Made by a program: the position numbers and the translations under genes. The notes under the pieces were generated by a model. The model was not told the origin of the DNA and did not search any database. It saw only the letters and a program-made list of their open reading frames with translations. From Epiperipatus broadwayi (taxonomy: Eukaryota > Onychophora > Udeonychophora > Euonychophora > Peripatidae): a DNA stretch of 64,000 nucleotides. Below are positions 48,468 to 60,059 of this stretch, piece after piece (the stretch's first letter is position 1; each line of letters opens with the position of its first letter). The DNA is taken from contig JAQFVV010000023.1 in the NCBI GenBank assembly GCA_028023455.1, positions 2,039,501-2,103,500 on the forward strand. The letters are read 5' to 3'.

Positions 48468-48541
48468 TTTCCTTAAAAAAGTTTAGCATTAATGATTTTT
48501 TTCCTTAAAAAAGTTTAGCATTAATGATTTTTTTCGTTTTT
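48468..48541. repeat. 37-bp tandem duplication
   Basis: Two adjacent copies of a unit containing CCTTAAAAAAGTTTAGCATT, in intron 4. Confidence 0.85.
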
Positions 48542-51500
48542 TAGGATTTTTGCTTACTTGCGTTTAAGGGTTTGATGTACATATACGTCAGTATTGTCAA
48601 AGATATAATTTTAACTGATAATTTTACACAAAATTATTAACATATGATCAATAATGTACTTTTGACGATTTTTGGTGGTAATGGTCTTTAAGATGATTGT
48701 GTGAGTGGTGATTTTTGTGTGATCGGTTTAATGTATCCTCACATCATATTCAATGTTTAGATATGTCTTGCCATTATCAACTGACACATGGATTGGACAC
48801 AGTCTGCATTTCTTTTTTGTTATTGCAAAGTACTATTTGTTATACAGTATGTAATTTTTTTTAAAATTCAAATCACTTATTCTCAGCAAATTATAAAATA
48901 AGTTTGTTCCTATTATTAGTTTTACTATTATACTATAAAAAATATAAACAACTTCTTCTTCTTTTTCTATCTTTTCAAATGTATTATCAAATTTATAAAG
49001 TTTTTTCTCTGTTTTATAGAACCTTGATAAAGTCCATATTATTATTGAAAAATGGACGAAACGTTGGATATTTATATTTTATTTATGTAGTTTATATAAT
49101 GTATATCAATAAATTTTTTGAAAAGAAAGTCTCTCCGATATATTTGTGTGAAGTTTTTGACTTTATAAAAAATACTCTTCATTAAATTAAATATTAATAC
49201 CTATTTAAAAGAATGACTTCATAGTGTAAAAGTATTGCATTTGTCTGACATGACTATGATCTGAGTTCAAATCTAGGCTAAATTAAACATTTTTTGATCA
49301 TGCTTGGGATATTTTCTTTTAAGATAGTTGGCTTGCCAACCCAAATTAATTCTAATGTATAGATTAATGAATACATTATTCCTAAGCAAAGGGTAAAATA
49401 AGATGGAAACTGCTCAAATCTTTGTTAGCTACTACTTAGTAAGTCTAATGATTATTATCTATTCTTTAATCTTTCATTTATGAGAAGCTGTTGGAGAGGG
49501 TTTTCCCTTGGTGAATTATTTAAAGATTGTTTTGCCATTATTTATTTACTTTTAATTATATAGTTATTTTCTCATTCTATTCTACTTTCCTTATTTCAAA
49601 TTTTATTTAGAATTTTCTATTGAAATTAATAAATCCTAGACAAATGTACAGTCTAACGCATCAGCTTTAATAATAAGCATGTGTCTTTTTTTTATCTTGT
49701 TGATATAAAATTATTCAACTCACATATCTTTTCTAAAAGTAAAAGTAATTCTTGGAGTAACCATTGTCAAATATTCTCTTGTTTATCTCATATCAACTCA
49801 GATAAATATGGAATCATTCCCCTCATAGTTGCGAATGGCTAGTTAATACTGAAAAGGCTAATTGGATTTGCTTTCTTCCTAAAAGGATACTGAAATTACT
49901 TGAAAAATCACAGCTACTCTAAAAAAATCTCAAAGCTCTATCTTGATTTGAATCCCAGACTACATACAAAGGAATCTACTGTATTATCTACTTTACATAA
50001 ATTCACATTATTATTTTTTTTTTATATTAACAAATGATTAATAAGTTTTTTCTTCTATCAGTGAATTAAAAATACAATTTATTGATCTTTTTTTTAATCT
50101 ACTCTCATTGGAACTGCTAGTTTTCTGAATGTTTTCTATATTTTTAATTAAATATGCAAATATTACTTTTTATTCATTTTATCAGCTAGAACTTTTTTAT
50201 TATCTATTTGAAAATTAATTTTGAAACTTCATTACTTTTTATAAATTACAATCTACCAAATATTTGAAACTTATTATTCTTTCATATATATATATATATC
50301 ATTAAAAGCCAGTCAACACTTAGACAATCCCAATATCATTAACAATGAACAATTTCAAACTGTTGTCAAGGCAACTTCCTTTTAACAATAAAGGTGGAAT
50401 ATATATCTAGAAGCAAGAGTATTTTATTTCTCCAGGAGCTGCCTAAATATTATTACATGAAGGATATATTTTTCATTTTTTATATCCCATCAAATTTTTT
50501 AATTATTTCAATTTTTACTAATCTATCATTTGCAGATATGTACATATGAATTTATTTCACTATTTTTATATATATTTATGTCATTCATAAAAACTGTAAG
50601 TACATGTAAGCATTATATTGAGAGTGTTTTTTAGCAAAGAAGTTTTAAAGAGTTATTAAATTTAACTTTAATCATTAACGTGATATTGATTTTCAAATTT
50701 ATACATACATATAGCCGCCACTCTTAAATGATTATGGCCATTCCAACTCCAAAGGAAAAAATAAAAAACAAAACCTGCTTTATTATAGAAATAATTCTAT
50801 GAGCCATAAATATGTCCATATATAGAACATCCTAATCCATTTTCTGTTTATTTAATATTTTGCAATGCTGTCTTAATTTCTTCAGCAGAAAAATTTTGAC
50901 TGCTTTTGCCAATAATATTATATTACATAATAATAACTAATTATCCCTACAGATAATTTAAATGTCATTTGTTTTCATCAAAGACCTGTTTGAATAGGAC
51001 AAGAACTGCATTGTGAATGTGCAAACTCTTTTCATATTTTTAGTCAGTCTACTTTTTTTGCTTTAATCTATTGACCAATCAGGAACTAGCACTATAAATA
51101 TGGTCTTTTTTTTTTTTTTGGAATAAATAGCCTATAGTTAACTTAATTAGTTAGCAATTATTAGTCAATAAATAGATATGTAGTTATAATAATCTAAAGA
51201 ATGAAGCTTGTTAAAAGAATATCAGAGATTCACATCAATATGAGCACTTTTTGATATGATGGACAGATCAGATATGTCAGAGCATTAAAGATTTTATGGA
51301 ATTTTATATTTGACAGAAAATCGTATAGAGAAGAATAGTGGAATGTTGCACATAACCCCCTATATTGTTTTGAGAATCACAGATTAAGATAATATTCTTG
51401 ATTATCTGAAGACAAATTGAGCAGCTATATTGCACTACGTTGTAACAAAGCAATACTACATAATTATCAGATGTATTATCTTTGGTTTGTTACTTTCTTA

Positions 51501-51714
51501 ACATAGTTTATTTTATACATAATAGTTATCTACCAGAAATTGTATAACAATACTGCTACAATCGAATGATGTCATTTGTGATAATTGATTATTGTTTGTT
51601 ATTATTTGATAACAATTTATTTTAAGGATCTTAGATTTAAAGTTGTATTAGATATTAATTTTAAATAGATTTGTTTGAAAATTGTTTTTTATTGCTAAAT
51701 GTTTTGTTTTATAG
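48542..51714. other. HAUS5 intron 4, right part
   Basis: AT-rich, with a (TA)n run near 50286. A 93-codon frame at 48904-49185 is low complexity (Leu/Tyr/Phe/Lys) and not a gene. See the separate SINE head at 49200. Confidence 0.5.
49200..49345 (+). repeat. tRNA-derived SINE head
   Basis: TTCATAGTGTAAAAGTATTG (A box) and ATCTGAGTTCAAATCTAGGC (B box, close to GGTTCAAATCC) are spaced as in a tRNA gene (about 40 bp), followed by the tail-like GATCATGCTTGGGATATTTT. The acceptor and anticodon stems do not pair, so this is a SINE head and not a tRNA gene. Confidence 0.55.
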
Positions 51715-51796
51715 TTTCAAGATGAGATCCGATGGGCAATTAATTGATCTTTCTCAAACACCTCCTGTTCTGAAAACAGTGCAGTATCAGTTAGAG
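51715..51796 (+). CDS. HAUS5: HAUS5-like gene, internal exon E
   Basis: Acceptor TTTTGTTTTATAG at 51714; donor GAG|GTAGTT at 51797. One base completes a serine codon shared with exon D, then 27 codons (FKMRSDGQLIDLSQTPPVLK... to ...QYQLE), ending in phase 0. It begins as a polar linker (DLSQTPP) and enters a new helix. Intron 5 (5,437 bp) separates it from exon F and holds a large DNA transposon. Confidence 0.7.
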
Positions 51797-52099
51797 GTAG
51801 TTATTACTATCATTATTATCTTTTTTTTTTGACAATGTTTATTTATGAGGGGAAAAAATTGAGATTAGAATTAATTCAATATTTTTTTTGCAGCAACTGA
51901 AACTAATGAATGTTGGTCTTAATTGATTAATATGTGTTTTCTTCTTTGAAGGCAGGTTTATTTGTTTAGGCAATAGAATATTTCACCTAAGCACTAATAT
52001 CTGATTTTTAGTATTGAAAATTTGTTTAATCTACTTATCACTTGGTGATGTTTTACTTTTAAAAAAGATTTTGGTAATAAAAAATAAAAAGGATAAGCT
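51797..52099. other. HAUS5 intron 5, start
   Basis: AT-rich intron; nothing recognised. Confidence 0.5.
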
Positions 52100-54200
52100 A
52101 ACAAAATAGAATCTTGCAAAAAGGAATAGCTATACCTTATCATATTTATGTAAATGGTACAGAATATTTATTGACAGCTTTGGATAAGGTTAACAAAGTA
52201 GTAGAAAATATATACATTTTAGGGGAAATATGGAGTCAGCAGATAACTAAGATAAACTCTATAGAATCACAATCATTTTATATGAGAAATGCTCAGATCA
52301 AGTTAAAAATATTTGGAAGATTACAATTTTGGATGGTGTCAGAATTGCTAAAACAATTTTTAATTGGATTAGTTGGTGGGAATAATGGACAAATTGATTA
52401 AGAAAGTATGAGAATGTGCAAAAAATTATAATTTATGAATGGGATCAGAATTAGATAAAATAATTTTTTATTGGATTAATTGAAAGAGATGACTGACAAA
52501 TTTGTTAAAGTAGATAGTAAAACATGCAAAAGAATTTGGTGAATAATATATCTTATTGTATTTATAGAAAATTGGTGCAAACGTTTGATTAGAACATCAG
52601 ACATATAATATGCTAGGATTAGGATAGAAGTACAGTATAAAATATTTAATAAGTTAAAAGAGAAGGATCTTATGAAAATTACAATTATTTATTAAAAATG
52701 CTCTAATATGATATGAAACCAAGATCAAAGTAATAAATCTAGAGACAAAAGAATGAATGAAGAAAAAATTTAAATTTGTCATGTGATTTATGTTAGACGG
52801 ATAATGTTAAACATTTACTATTATAATGAATGTTAAATTAGGTCAGAAAGAAAACATGATAATGAGGTAAATAAAATAAAAAGAGCAGATTAAGAAATTA
52901 TCACTGTTTGCCTATAATAGTTGTAATGTAAGTGTTAATCTTAGAGAAAGGAATATCTGTACTTGATTTATTTATGTAAATGTTGCCATCCATGGCTAAC
53001 TGAACAGACTTGGAACCAGGTTAAACTAGGGCCATGCCTTGCCTAGGGTAGTGCATACCTTATATACTAAATAAATCGATATATTAGTGACTAAAAATTA
53101 CAAGAGCCCAAAGAACCATAAAATATCAGGATGATAAATTCTAAGAAATGAAGGTCTCTAAGACTGAACAAATTAATAGAAGTTTAGAAATACATAGAAG
53201 GGAAAGTGACCGCCTTACAAGTGGTATCCATGCAAACCAAGAAGTAAGCATATATATATAAAGACATTTATAACAGAACTGGGAATGCTTAAATGGTGGA
53301 GTAGACTTGTACAATTGGATAATCCAAGGACAATATTCCCACTGCAACTGAAGTGGTTGCCTTGTTTTTTTCAAGCTTATGCCTCCCAAATAGTCATAAG
53401 GCATGAATAGAGGTGTTTTAAAAGTTTAACATTGCAGTTGATATAACAAAATTTTTGAATAACTAATGGAGAAATGGACATGTATAATTGGACAATTTTG
53501 TGAACAATAATTTAAGCTTAAGAAGTTGGGTTTATTTGTGTGAGTTTGGAAGGGCAGGTGAATTTTATGTCACTGCACATCTGGAACCATAAAAACCTGC
53601 TCACCTATTCATATGTTTATACTTGAATGTTTAAAAATCATATGCATGGAATCAATTGTATGGGTGCTGATGCGCTTGACACACACCGACATTCCCTAAA
53701 TTTGGTTGTAACAATTCTTGTTGATTGCATTGTAATATCCAAATTTATGCCTCTCGAATTGTCTTGAGGCACAAATAAAGGCATTTGAAAGTAAAGTAAT
53801 CTAAGATGTAGAGCTAGATAATATATACTTGGATAAAACATGCAAATAGCAGGTATTATTGCACAAGAAGAAATGGGCAAGCTAATTATTTCATATGAAA
53901 AGTGCTCAGAGAAAATTAAAGATGTTTATTTATAGGTGAGAATAGTATTGCTAGAATATGTTTCATTTGATTGATTAGAAAGATTGTTCAATAAATTAGT
54001 TATGTACAAAAGAATTAGATGGAAAATATATATTATATAATAAATGAAATGAATGTACCAACTGCATATTAGGCATAAACTCTGTCAAAGATTGGGGTAG
54101 ACAAATTGATGATTTAATAAATAAAAAAATACTATGGAAATTAAAAGTAACTTCTATATATATGTATAATAGAATAGTTTTATTATTTGGAGTTTATTAA
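52100..54200. repeat. Degenerate long-period repeats in intron 5
   Basis: Related blocks recur: CTTATGCCTCCCAAATAGTC near 53380 and TTTATGCCTCTCGAATTGTC near 53741, about 360 bp apart. GTCAGAATTGCTAAAACAAT near 52339 pairs with ATCAGAATTAGATAAAATAA near 52444, and GACTTGGAACCAGGTT near 53008 with CATCTGGAACCATAA near 53578. Short open frames here (for example 52114-52401) follow the repeats and have no recognised motif. Confidence 0.4.
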
Positions 54201-55079
54201 GAAGTTTGAGTGCTGGAAATGCAAAAACTGGAACTAGTTACAAGACTTTTCATTCCAGATTCTGATACTCCACCACTGCATTAAATCATGCAGTACAAAG
54301 TATCTATTTAAAATATGATAATAAAACATTGAAAGAATATTAATATCAAAGCAGATATTTATGGTAGAAGTAGAAAAAATGAATTATTGTTAAGACTATG
54401 GGTAGGAAGTTGAGAGGTAAAATAATTTATGATGATTATACTGTTGTATACTAGAGTATCACATGATTTTTTCATCAAATTGCATTACTATCTAGTATCA
54501 ATTGATTATCTAAACTTCCAATAGGTGGTTCTGAAGTAAAGAAAATAGGGTAAATTACTGCTTGTAATGAAGATTTAAATTATATGACGTGTGGATATAG
54601 GATAAAATATAGATCATTTTTTATTTTAGAGAAAATAGAGAACAAGTATAAAATTGTGATATGTGTTATGAATTTAGTTCTTTTACTTTTTATATTATTG
54701 CATCCAATAGACATAGTAAAAATTAGCAGATCAGATTAGGTGTTTAAATATATATTCTGTATAGAAAAGAATAATGAAAGTAAAAAAACTGAAATAATAA
54801 TATTTAATCAATGGGCTGATTCTATTGGGAGGGAGGGAAGGATAAAATGATAAATTTATTATGGAGAATGGCCATGAAGAACTAAATAAGATATGGTTTT
54901 CAACTTTTTATAGAAAAAAATAGTTAGAAGATTAAAATTAAAAATAATATAATAAGATTACTGTATTTAAAAAAAAAAGGACATGAGGAAAGAAAGGGGA
55001 AAAAATGATTGAATATATTTAGGCATAAAAACTTTATGAGAGATCCTTTAAAAAGTATCAGAAATGTTAATAGATAAAG
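54201..55079. other. HAUS5 intron 5
   Basis: Purine-rich, AT-rich; no gene or repeat recognised. Confidence 0.4.
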
Positions 55080-55699
55080 GAAAAAAGGGTTGTTTTCTCA
55101 TCCTTGGTGTTCGCCTTAAGATGTCGCTACTTCTAGGTAAATTCCTAGAAATATACCGTTTCACCGGCCTTCACCCAACCAAAGAGGAATTTTTCTATGT
55201 TATAAATGCAGAAAAGTCGACATGTTATGTTGGACAAAGGAGGCGGCGACAGAAGCCAACACAAAGAGACTTCTTTCTATGATAAAACACAGAAAGAGTT
55301 CCCGACGGCTGCCGGTTATGGCTTTTTTTCTATGCTAAAAGCAAACAGAAAGAAATGCCTTGATCGGACTGCCGTAGTAGTCGATTTTGTTCATCATTTT
55401 CTCGTAGTAGTAGAATATCTATTCTCTCTGTAGTTTCGTGTGAGAGTGTGTGTATTTGAAGCAGTCGTATTTTTTTAAAATTTGATAAGTCGTCTATTTT
55501 TTTTAATGTGTTGTAACTTACTTTACTGTTGTAAGTTTAGTAATAATGTCTTGAAGATTCCATTACGAAGGGGTAACCCTCAAAAATTGCTTTTAAGGGT
55601 GCGAAAGGGAAAAAAAATTAAAGGATCATGTGAAAAGTACCGTTTTCGCGAGAATTCGTCCGTGACCAGTTACTTTCGCTATATATATATATATACGCA

Positions 55700-56200
55700 C
55701 AAACAAAAACAACCCACTGTCTAATTATTAGGAATTACTTGTCCGAAAAATAAAATTAATTGGGTATTATTTTTTTTTTTGTTTTGTTACATTTATTATT
55801 TCAAAATAAGATTAGTTTTTATATCTACACACTAACAAAAACAACCCAGTTCCTGATTAATTACTGTCTTTAAAAAAAAAAAAAGCAAATTCAACGGTGT
55901 TTGATTTTTTTTCAATGGAGTCTTTGAATTACTGTTTGTTTGTTTTTATATATACACAAGATTTACCAAAAAAAAAAAAAAGAAACCCACTTTCTGATTA
56001 ATTACTGTCAAAAGAAACGCAAATTAGTTGGCTATCATTTTTAAATTTAGTATTTCAATAATGGTACCCTTTTTATATAGACAGACTTAACAAAAACAAC
56101 TTACTTTCTGATTCATTACTGTCCCCAAAAAAAAAAAAAGAAAGAAAACGGAAATTATTCGGGTATCATTTTTCAATCGAGTTTTTTAATGACGGTGCTT
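55700..56200 (+). repeat. Minisatellite 1 inside the transposon, about 4 units of 115-145 bp
   Basis: Units restart near 55701, 55834, 55979 and 56094 with AACAAAAACAACCCACT and TCTGATTAATTACTGTC. Length varies through poly-A and poly-T tracts. Confidence 0.75.
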
Positions 56201-56274
56201 ACTAATAGTAGTCGGGTATCAATTCTAAATTGTAGTATATAAATTACGTTACTGTTGATAGATTTAGAATTATG

Positions 56275-56785
56275 TCTTGCTTTTTTAATAAAATGATTGA
56301 TTTACTCTTGACCAAAAATACTGTAACTTTAAAAAAAAAGACACACATAAAGTCCAAAAAAAAAAAAAGAGAAAAAGCCCCGTAACTTTAAAGACACACA
56401 CACACCCAAACTCAAAAACAATCTAAGATTAATAAACATTGATTTATTACATCTTGCTTTTGAATCAAATTATTGATTTACTCTTGCAAAAAAAATACCG
56501 TAACTTTAAAAAGACACCTAAAGTCCAAAAAAAAATAATTCGAAAAAGCCCCGTAACTTTAAATACACACACACAAACTCAAAAACAAGATAAGATTAAT
56601 AAACATTTACTTATTACGTCTTGCTTTTGAATAAAATTATTGATTTACTCTTGCAAAAAAAAAAAAAGGCCGTAACTTTAAAAAGACACACGTAAAGTCA
56701 AAAAAAAAATTAGAAAAACACCGTAACTTTAAAGGCACACACACACAAACTCAAAAACAAGATAAGATTAATAAACATTTACAAA
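56275..56785 (+). repeat. Minisatellite 2 inside the transposon, 3 units of about 167-178 bp
   Basis: Units begin near 56275, 56453 and 56620 with CTTGCTTTTGAATAAAATTA and TTGATTTACTCTTG. Each holds CCGTAACTTTAAA, an ACACACAC run and AAGATTAATAAACATT. Very similar units imply recent expansion. Confidence 0.85.
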
Positions 56786-57233
56786 AATGAAAAAAACTAA
56801 CATCATAATAGTTAGTAGAATATTTTATTACAAATCTAAGAAATCAGATCTTTTTAGATCAAATCGATCATTTAGGTCCGGTCCGGAATCGTTATATGTA
56901 TATGTTTTTGATTAGCATCAACGCCATCTTAAGGTGAACACCAAGGATGAGAATACAACCGAAAAAAGTATTAACTATTTGTAGGATACTTGTAGTTACA
57001 TTTAATTTGAAGAGGAAGGCAGAAAATAAAGCAGACTTTGGAAGAAAATAGGTTGATAAAGTATGCTTAAGTAAAATGCATATAAAGATAATGAGTAGTT
57101 CAAAATTCAAGTTTAATTCTTGTTTTATAAACTGCCAAAAAAAAAAAAGTAATATATGATATTTTTTAAAAGTAACTTAGTAATAATTCTTACACATATT
57201 TTTTTTTTGTTTGTCCACTTTTTTTCCTCCTAG

Positions 57234-57391
57234 AGAGGTCGCTTGGATCACTTGAAACAATTTCTGTCTGCTGAAGAAGCAAAAAATGCATCCTTGCGAG
57301 CTGAATGTGAACTTGCCAAACTAAAACTTATAATGGATGAAAAATTTCAACAGCTATATTCCCATGATCTCTCATTATTGTCATTACAGAA
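57234..57391 (+). CDS. HAUS5: HAUS5-like gene, internal exon F
   Basis: Acceptor TTTTTCCTCCTAG at 57233; donor GTAAGT at 57392. 52 codons plus two bases: RGRLDHLKQFLSAEEAKNAS... to ...YSHDLSLLSLQ. It shows long uninterrupted heptad-like helix, as expected for an augmin coiled coil. Only 265 bp separate the end of the transposon's 3' target duplication (56968) from this exon. The gene must continue right, because the reading frame is open at the donor, but I found no further exon before 64000; intron 6 is therefore longer than 6.6 kb or the next exon was missed. Confidence 0.74.
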
Positions 57392-57677
57392 GTAAGTCAG
57401 TTTTATGTAAAATACAGATTTAAAAGATTTATCAATAATTTTAAGTTTTGTGCAATAATTTTCAGTTGTGATATTTCTACAGAAATTTTGATATCTTGAA
57501 GATTAAACAAAATAGACAAATTTGCTTACTTTTAATAACTAAGAAATATATTATTTAATGTAGATTTACTTACTCAGATATGTGTAAAATGTATATATAC
57601 TTTCTATGGCAGCTTAAAAACAAAATACTATTTTAAAAAAAAGTTTAATATTTTAGTCTGTGGTTTGTAAAGAGACA
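57392..57677. other. HAUS5 intron 6, start
   Basis: AT-rich; nothing recognised. Confidence 0.5.
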
Positions 57678-57679
57678 TA

Positions 57680-58870
57680 CACCTGGGTCTCTTTTTACGC
57701 GGACTTATTTAACACGATTTTGAAGTTACGCGATTCGTGTTTCACCGGAAGTCAATTTCCGATATTGCGCTATTACTTTAAATAATAAATTTCGTGCACT
57801 TACGTTATATTGAAAGTAATAGCGCATTATTGGAATTTGACTTTCATCTTAGTAATTTCAATATTTTCAGTGTTTTATAATAGTAAGATTTTATGCAATA
57901 ATGAAATTAAAATCATGATTTCCACATTTTATGTATACACACGTTAAATTTTACAAGATTATAATGTAAATTTGTTCAAACATTGTGCGTGTTAATTTTG
58001 CATTTTAAATCACATTCTGTTTTTGCTTTTTAAAAAAGAACGTAATCAATTATTAATCATTTAGTGTCCACAAGTTTATTTTTAAAAGGTCAGTAATAGC
58101 AGTGGGCACAATTAAAATCTGATTTTTAATTGTAATTAACAATTTAAAAATTACTTACAGGCGACTTGAAATTAATGTGATGTAAAATGAAATTTGATTT
58201 TTAAGCGGAATTGAAAATTAAAGACAAAAATAAGAATTTAATTTTTAGTTCTTAGTTTTAATTAAATTTTTCCCAACAGTGGTGAATAAATGTCTTTTTA
58301 TTATCATAAGTCTAAGTTCATAAACAATTAATAAAATCATCGTCGTCAACAGAAAATCATTAATACAACATGAGAGTGAACTTGCCGCTAGTTGTATTTC
58401 CTCTTGTGAGAATAATTGCTGAGATATTCTTGACTTCATTTAAGGAGAAGCCAAATACATCACATCACATGAGAATCTGATTTTTTACTAGTTTGCAAAC
58501 GAACATGCTTTTGGGCAAATAGCGATAATAATTAAAACGTGTATAAAAAAATGTAAATTACTGTACTTAAATTATGCATAAAAATATATTATTTTGAATA
58601 AAATTAAATATTATAGTTAAAAAAAGTTTGTCTTGTATCAATTTTTTTCAAATTTGAAATTTTTTATTAGTCATATTTTATTTCCTTATTATTTTTTTTT
58701 TTGCGCAAATTTTAAAGTAATTTTACGTTGGTGCTTTGCTTTTACGTGAATTTTGAAAAATCACAGACCGCATCCCCCCTTTTCAATGTATGTTACATCT
58801 ATTTTTGCGCGATTTCATTTGCGCGTGTTTTCTGAGGAACCTATCTATCGCGTAAAACGAGACCCAGGTG
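57680..58870. mobile_element. pogo/Tigger-like MITE in intron 6
   Basis: 1,191 bp with 23-bp inverted repeats CACCTGGGTCTC then (T/G)TTTTACGCG, one mismatch, flanked by TA at 57678-57679 and 58871-58872. A TA duplication is typical of the Tc1/mariner/pogo superfamily, and the TCTCGTTTTACGCG style of end recalls Tigger elements. GCGCGATTT-type CpG-rich sequence lies near both ends (57710-57780 and 58730-58860); the middle is AT-rich. No transposase frame of useful length. Confidence 0.8.
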
Positions 58871-58872
58871 TA

Positions 58873-60050
58873 TTTCAAATGTTTCAAATTGCAATGTAAA
58901 GATTTTAAAATATAAAAGCTCAAAAGTTATTATTTGTAAATGAATATATGACTGTTCTAATTTCAAAAAGAAAATAAAAACAAGAATAAAAGATAAAAAA
59001 ATTAAAGATGAGTTTTGCAATGATTGTAAACCCAATACGTGCAGTACAACAAGTTCCCATTTATCACATCATGATCTTATTATGTGCTTGTTTTACATGT
59101 TTGCAATGTTATCATTTAATTTCTGCCAATTTTTATTTCTGAAAGGTTTAACACCTTTTCTGATTGTAGCTATTTATTATATTCTATTTTTGAGCAAATT
59201 CTCCTAATAAAGGCAATCAGTGTTGCACCTCTTTATAATCTTTTTGAAGATAATCTTTATAAAACCTATAAAGACACATTCTAGTATGCAATAAGTGCTT
59301 ATAAAGATGTTGTTTGTGCTTTAAAGCAACATAGTGTAAAAAGAAAGATTGAATATTTTTAATATATTATTTGTCAAAATAGGTACTTCAAATTCCACAA
59401 AAAAGAGTTATAAAAATTGTAAAATATAAATATTCAAAACCACAATGAGTTCCTCTTCAAGAGGTTTTTAAAAAATGTATTGGAAAATAAAGAAGTTATA
59501 AATCATTTTAAGCTGGAATAATCATAGAATTGAAAGCAGCAACGAATATGTTATTATGTTTCATTAAAAATATCATTTCACCATTTTCAATCATTATTGA
59601 TCCATTGCAAGATGAAGATATCTCAAAGTTTAATCCATTTTCTCCAATCTCCAGCATCTCTTTTTCACATCACATCAGCAAACTTTCTTATTTTATCCAT
59701 CCATCTCACATGTAATCTCTTTCTGGATCTTTTCCAATCTCTTAAGATCCATCATTTCTATTAGAAATATGTCCAGTATCCGTTAAAGTTATTTACATAT
59801 TACTTTGTCTGGTGTATGGCTAATCTACAAACTTATAAAAACATTAGTTAAATCCAGGGGAGCAATAGAATATCTTTGCTGATTTTTGTATCTATGAAGA
59901 ACAGGGACTCAGAGTAATTACTTGTCTGGTTTTGTCCCTCTTTATCTTTTTCCAAATGGTTTCTCTTTGATTCTCTTTATATGTTTGGCATACCAATGTA
60001 GGCACTTGTTGAGTTAAAAGTCAAGAATTAATTCTAAGTTTATAATTATT
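58873..60050. other. HAUS5 intron 6 or intergenic
   Basis: AT-rich. AAGATAATCTTTATAAAACC and CTTATAAAGATG near 59245-59310 are low-complexity. A 61-codon frame at 59530-59715 has no motif. No exon supported. Confidence 0.4.
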
Positions 60051-60059
60051 AAGGAACTA

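Larger units (their letters stand above)
55088..56960. mobile_element. DNA transposon (non-autonomous), 8-bp target duplication, in intron 5
   Basis: 1,873 bp with inverted ends GGTTGTTTTCTCATCCTTGG against GGTTGTATTCTCATCCTTGG (from the right end), continuing through GGTGTTCRCCTTAAGATG. Exact 8-bp target duplications GAAAAAAG flank it at 55080-55087 and 56961-56968. The first 12 bases equal those of the element at 17291, and the interiors share diverged blocks (TTTGTGAGGGTGTCTGTAAT against CGTGTGAGAGTGTGTGTATT). Two minisatellites fill most of the interior. No transposase frame. Confidence 0.85.

Noticed and set aside
48904-49185. 93-codon open frame
   Set aside because: Leu/Tyr/Phe/Lys-only composition from AT-rich DNA, with no motif and no splice or codon signal.
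49200-49345. tRNA gene
   Set aside because: A and B boxes are good but stems do not pair and a SINE-like tail follows, so it is kept as a SINE head.
56275-56785. Regular repeats that could suggest a CRISPR-like array
   Set aside because: Units are long, contiguous and without unique spacers, and the DNA is animal; it is a minisatellite in a transposon.
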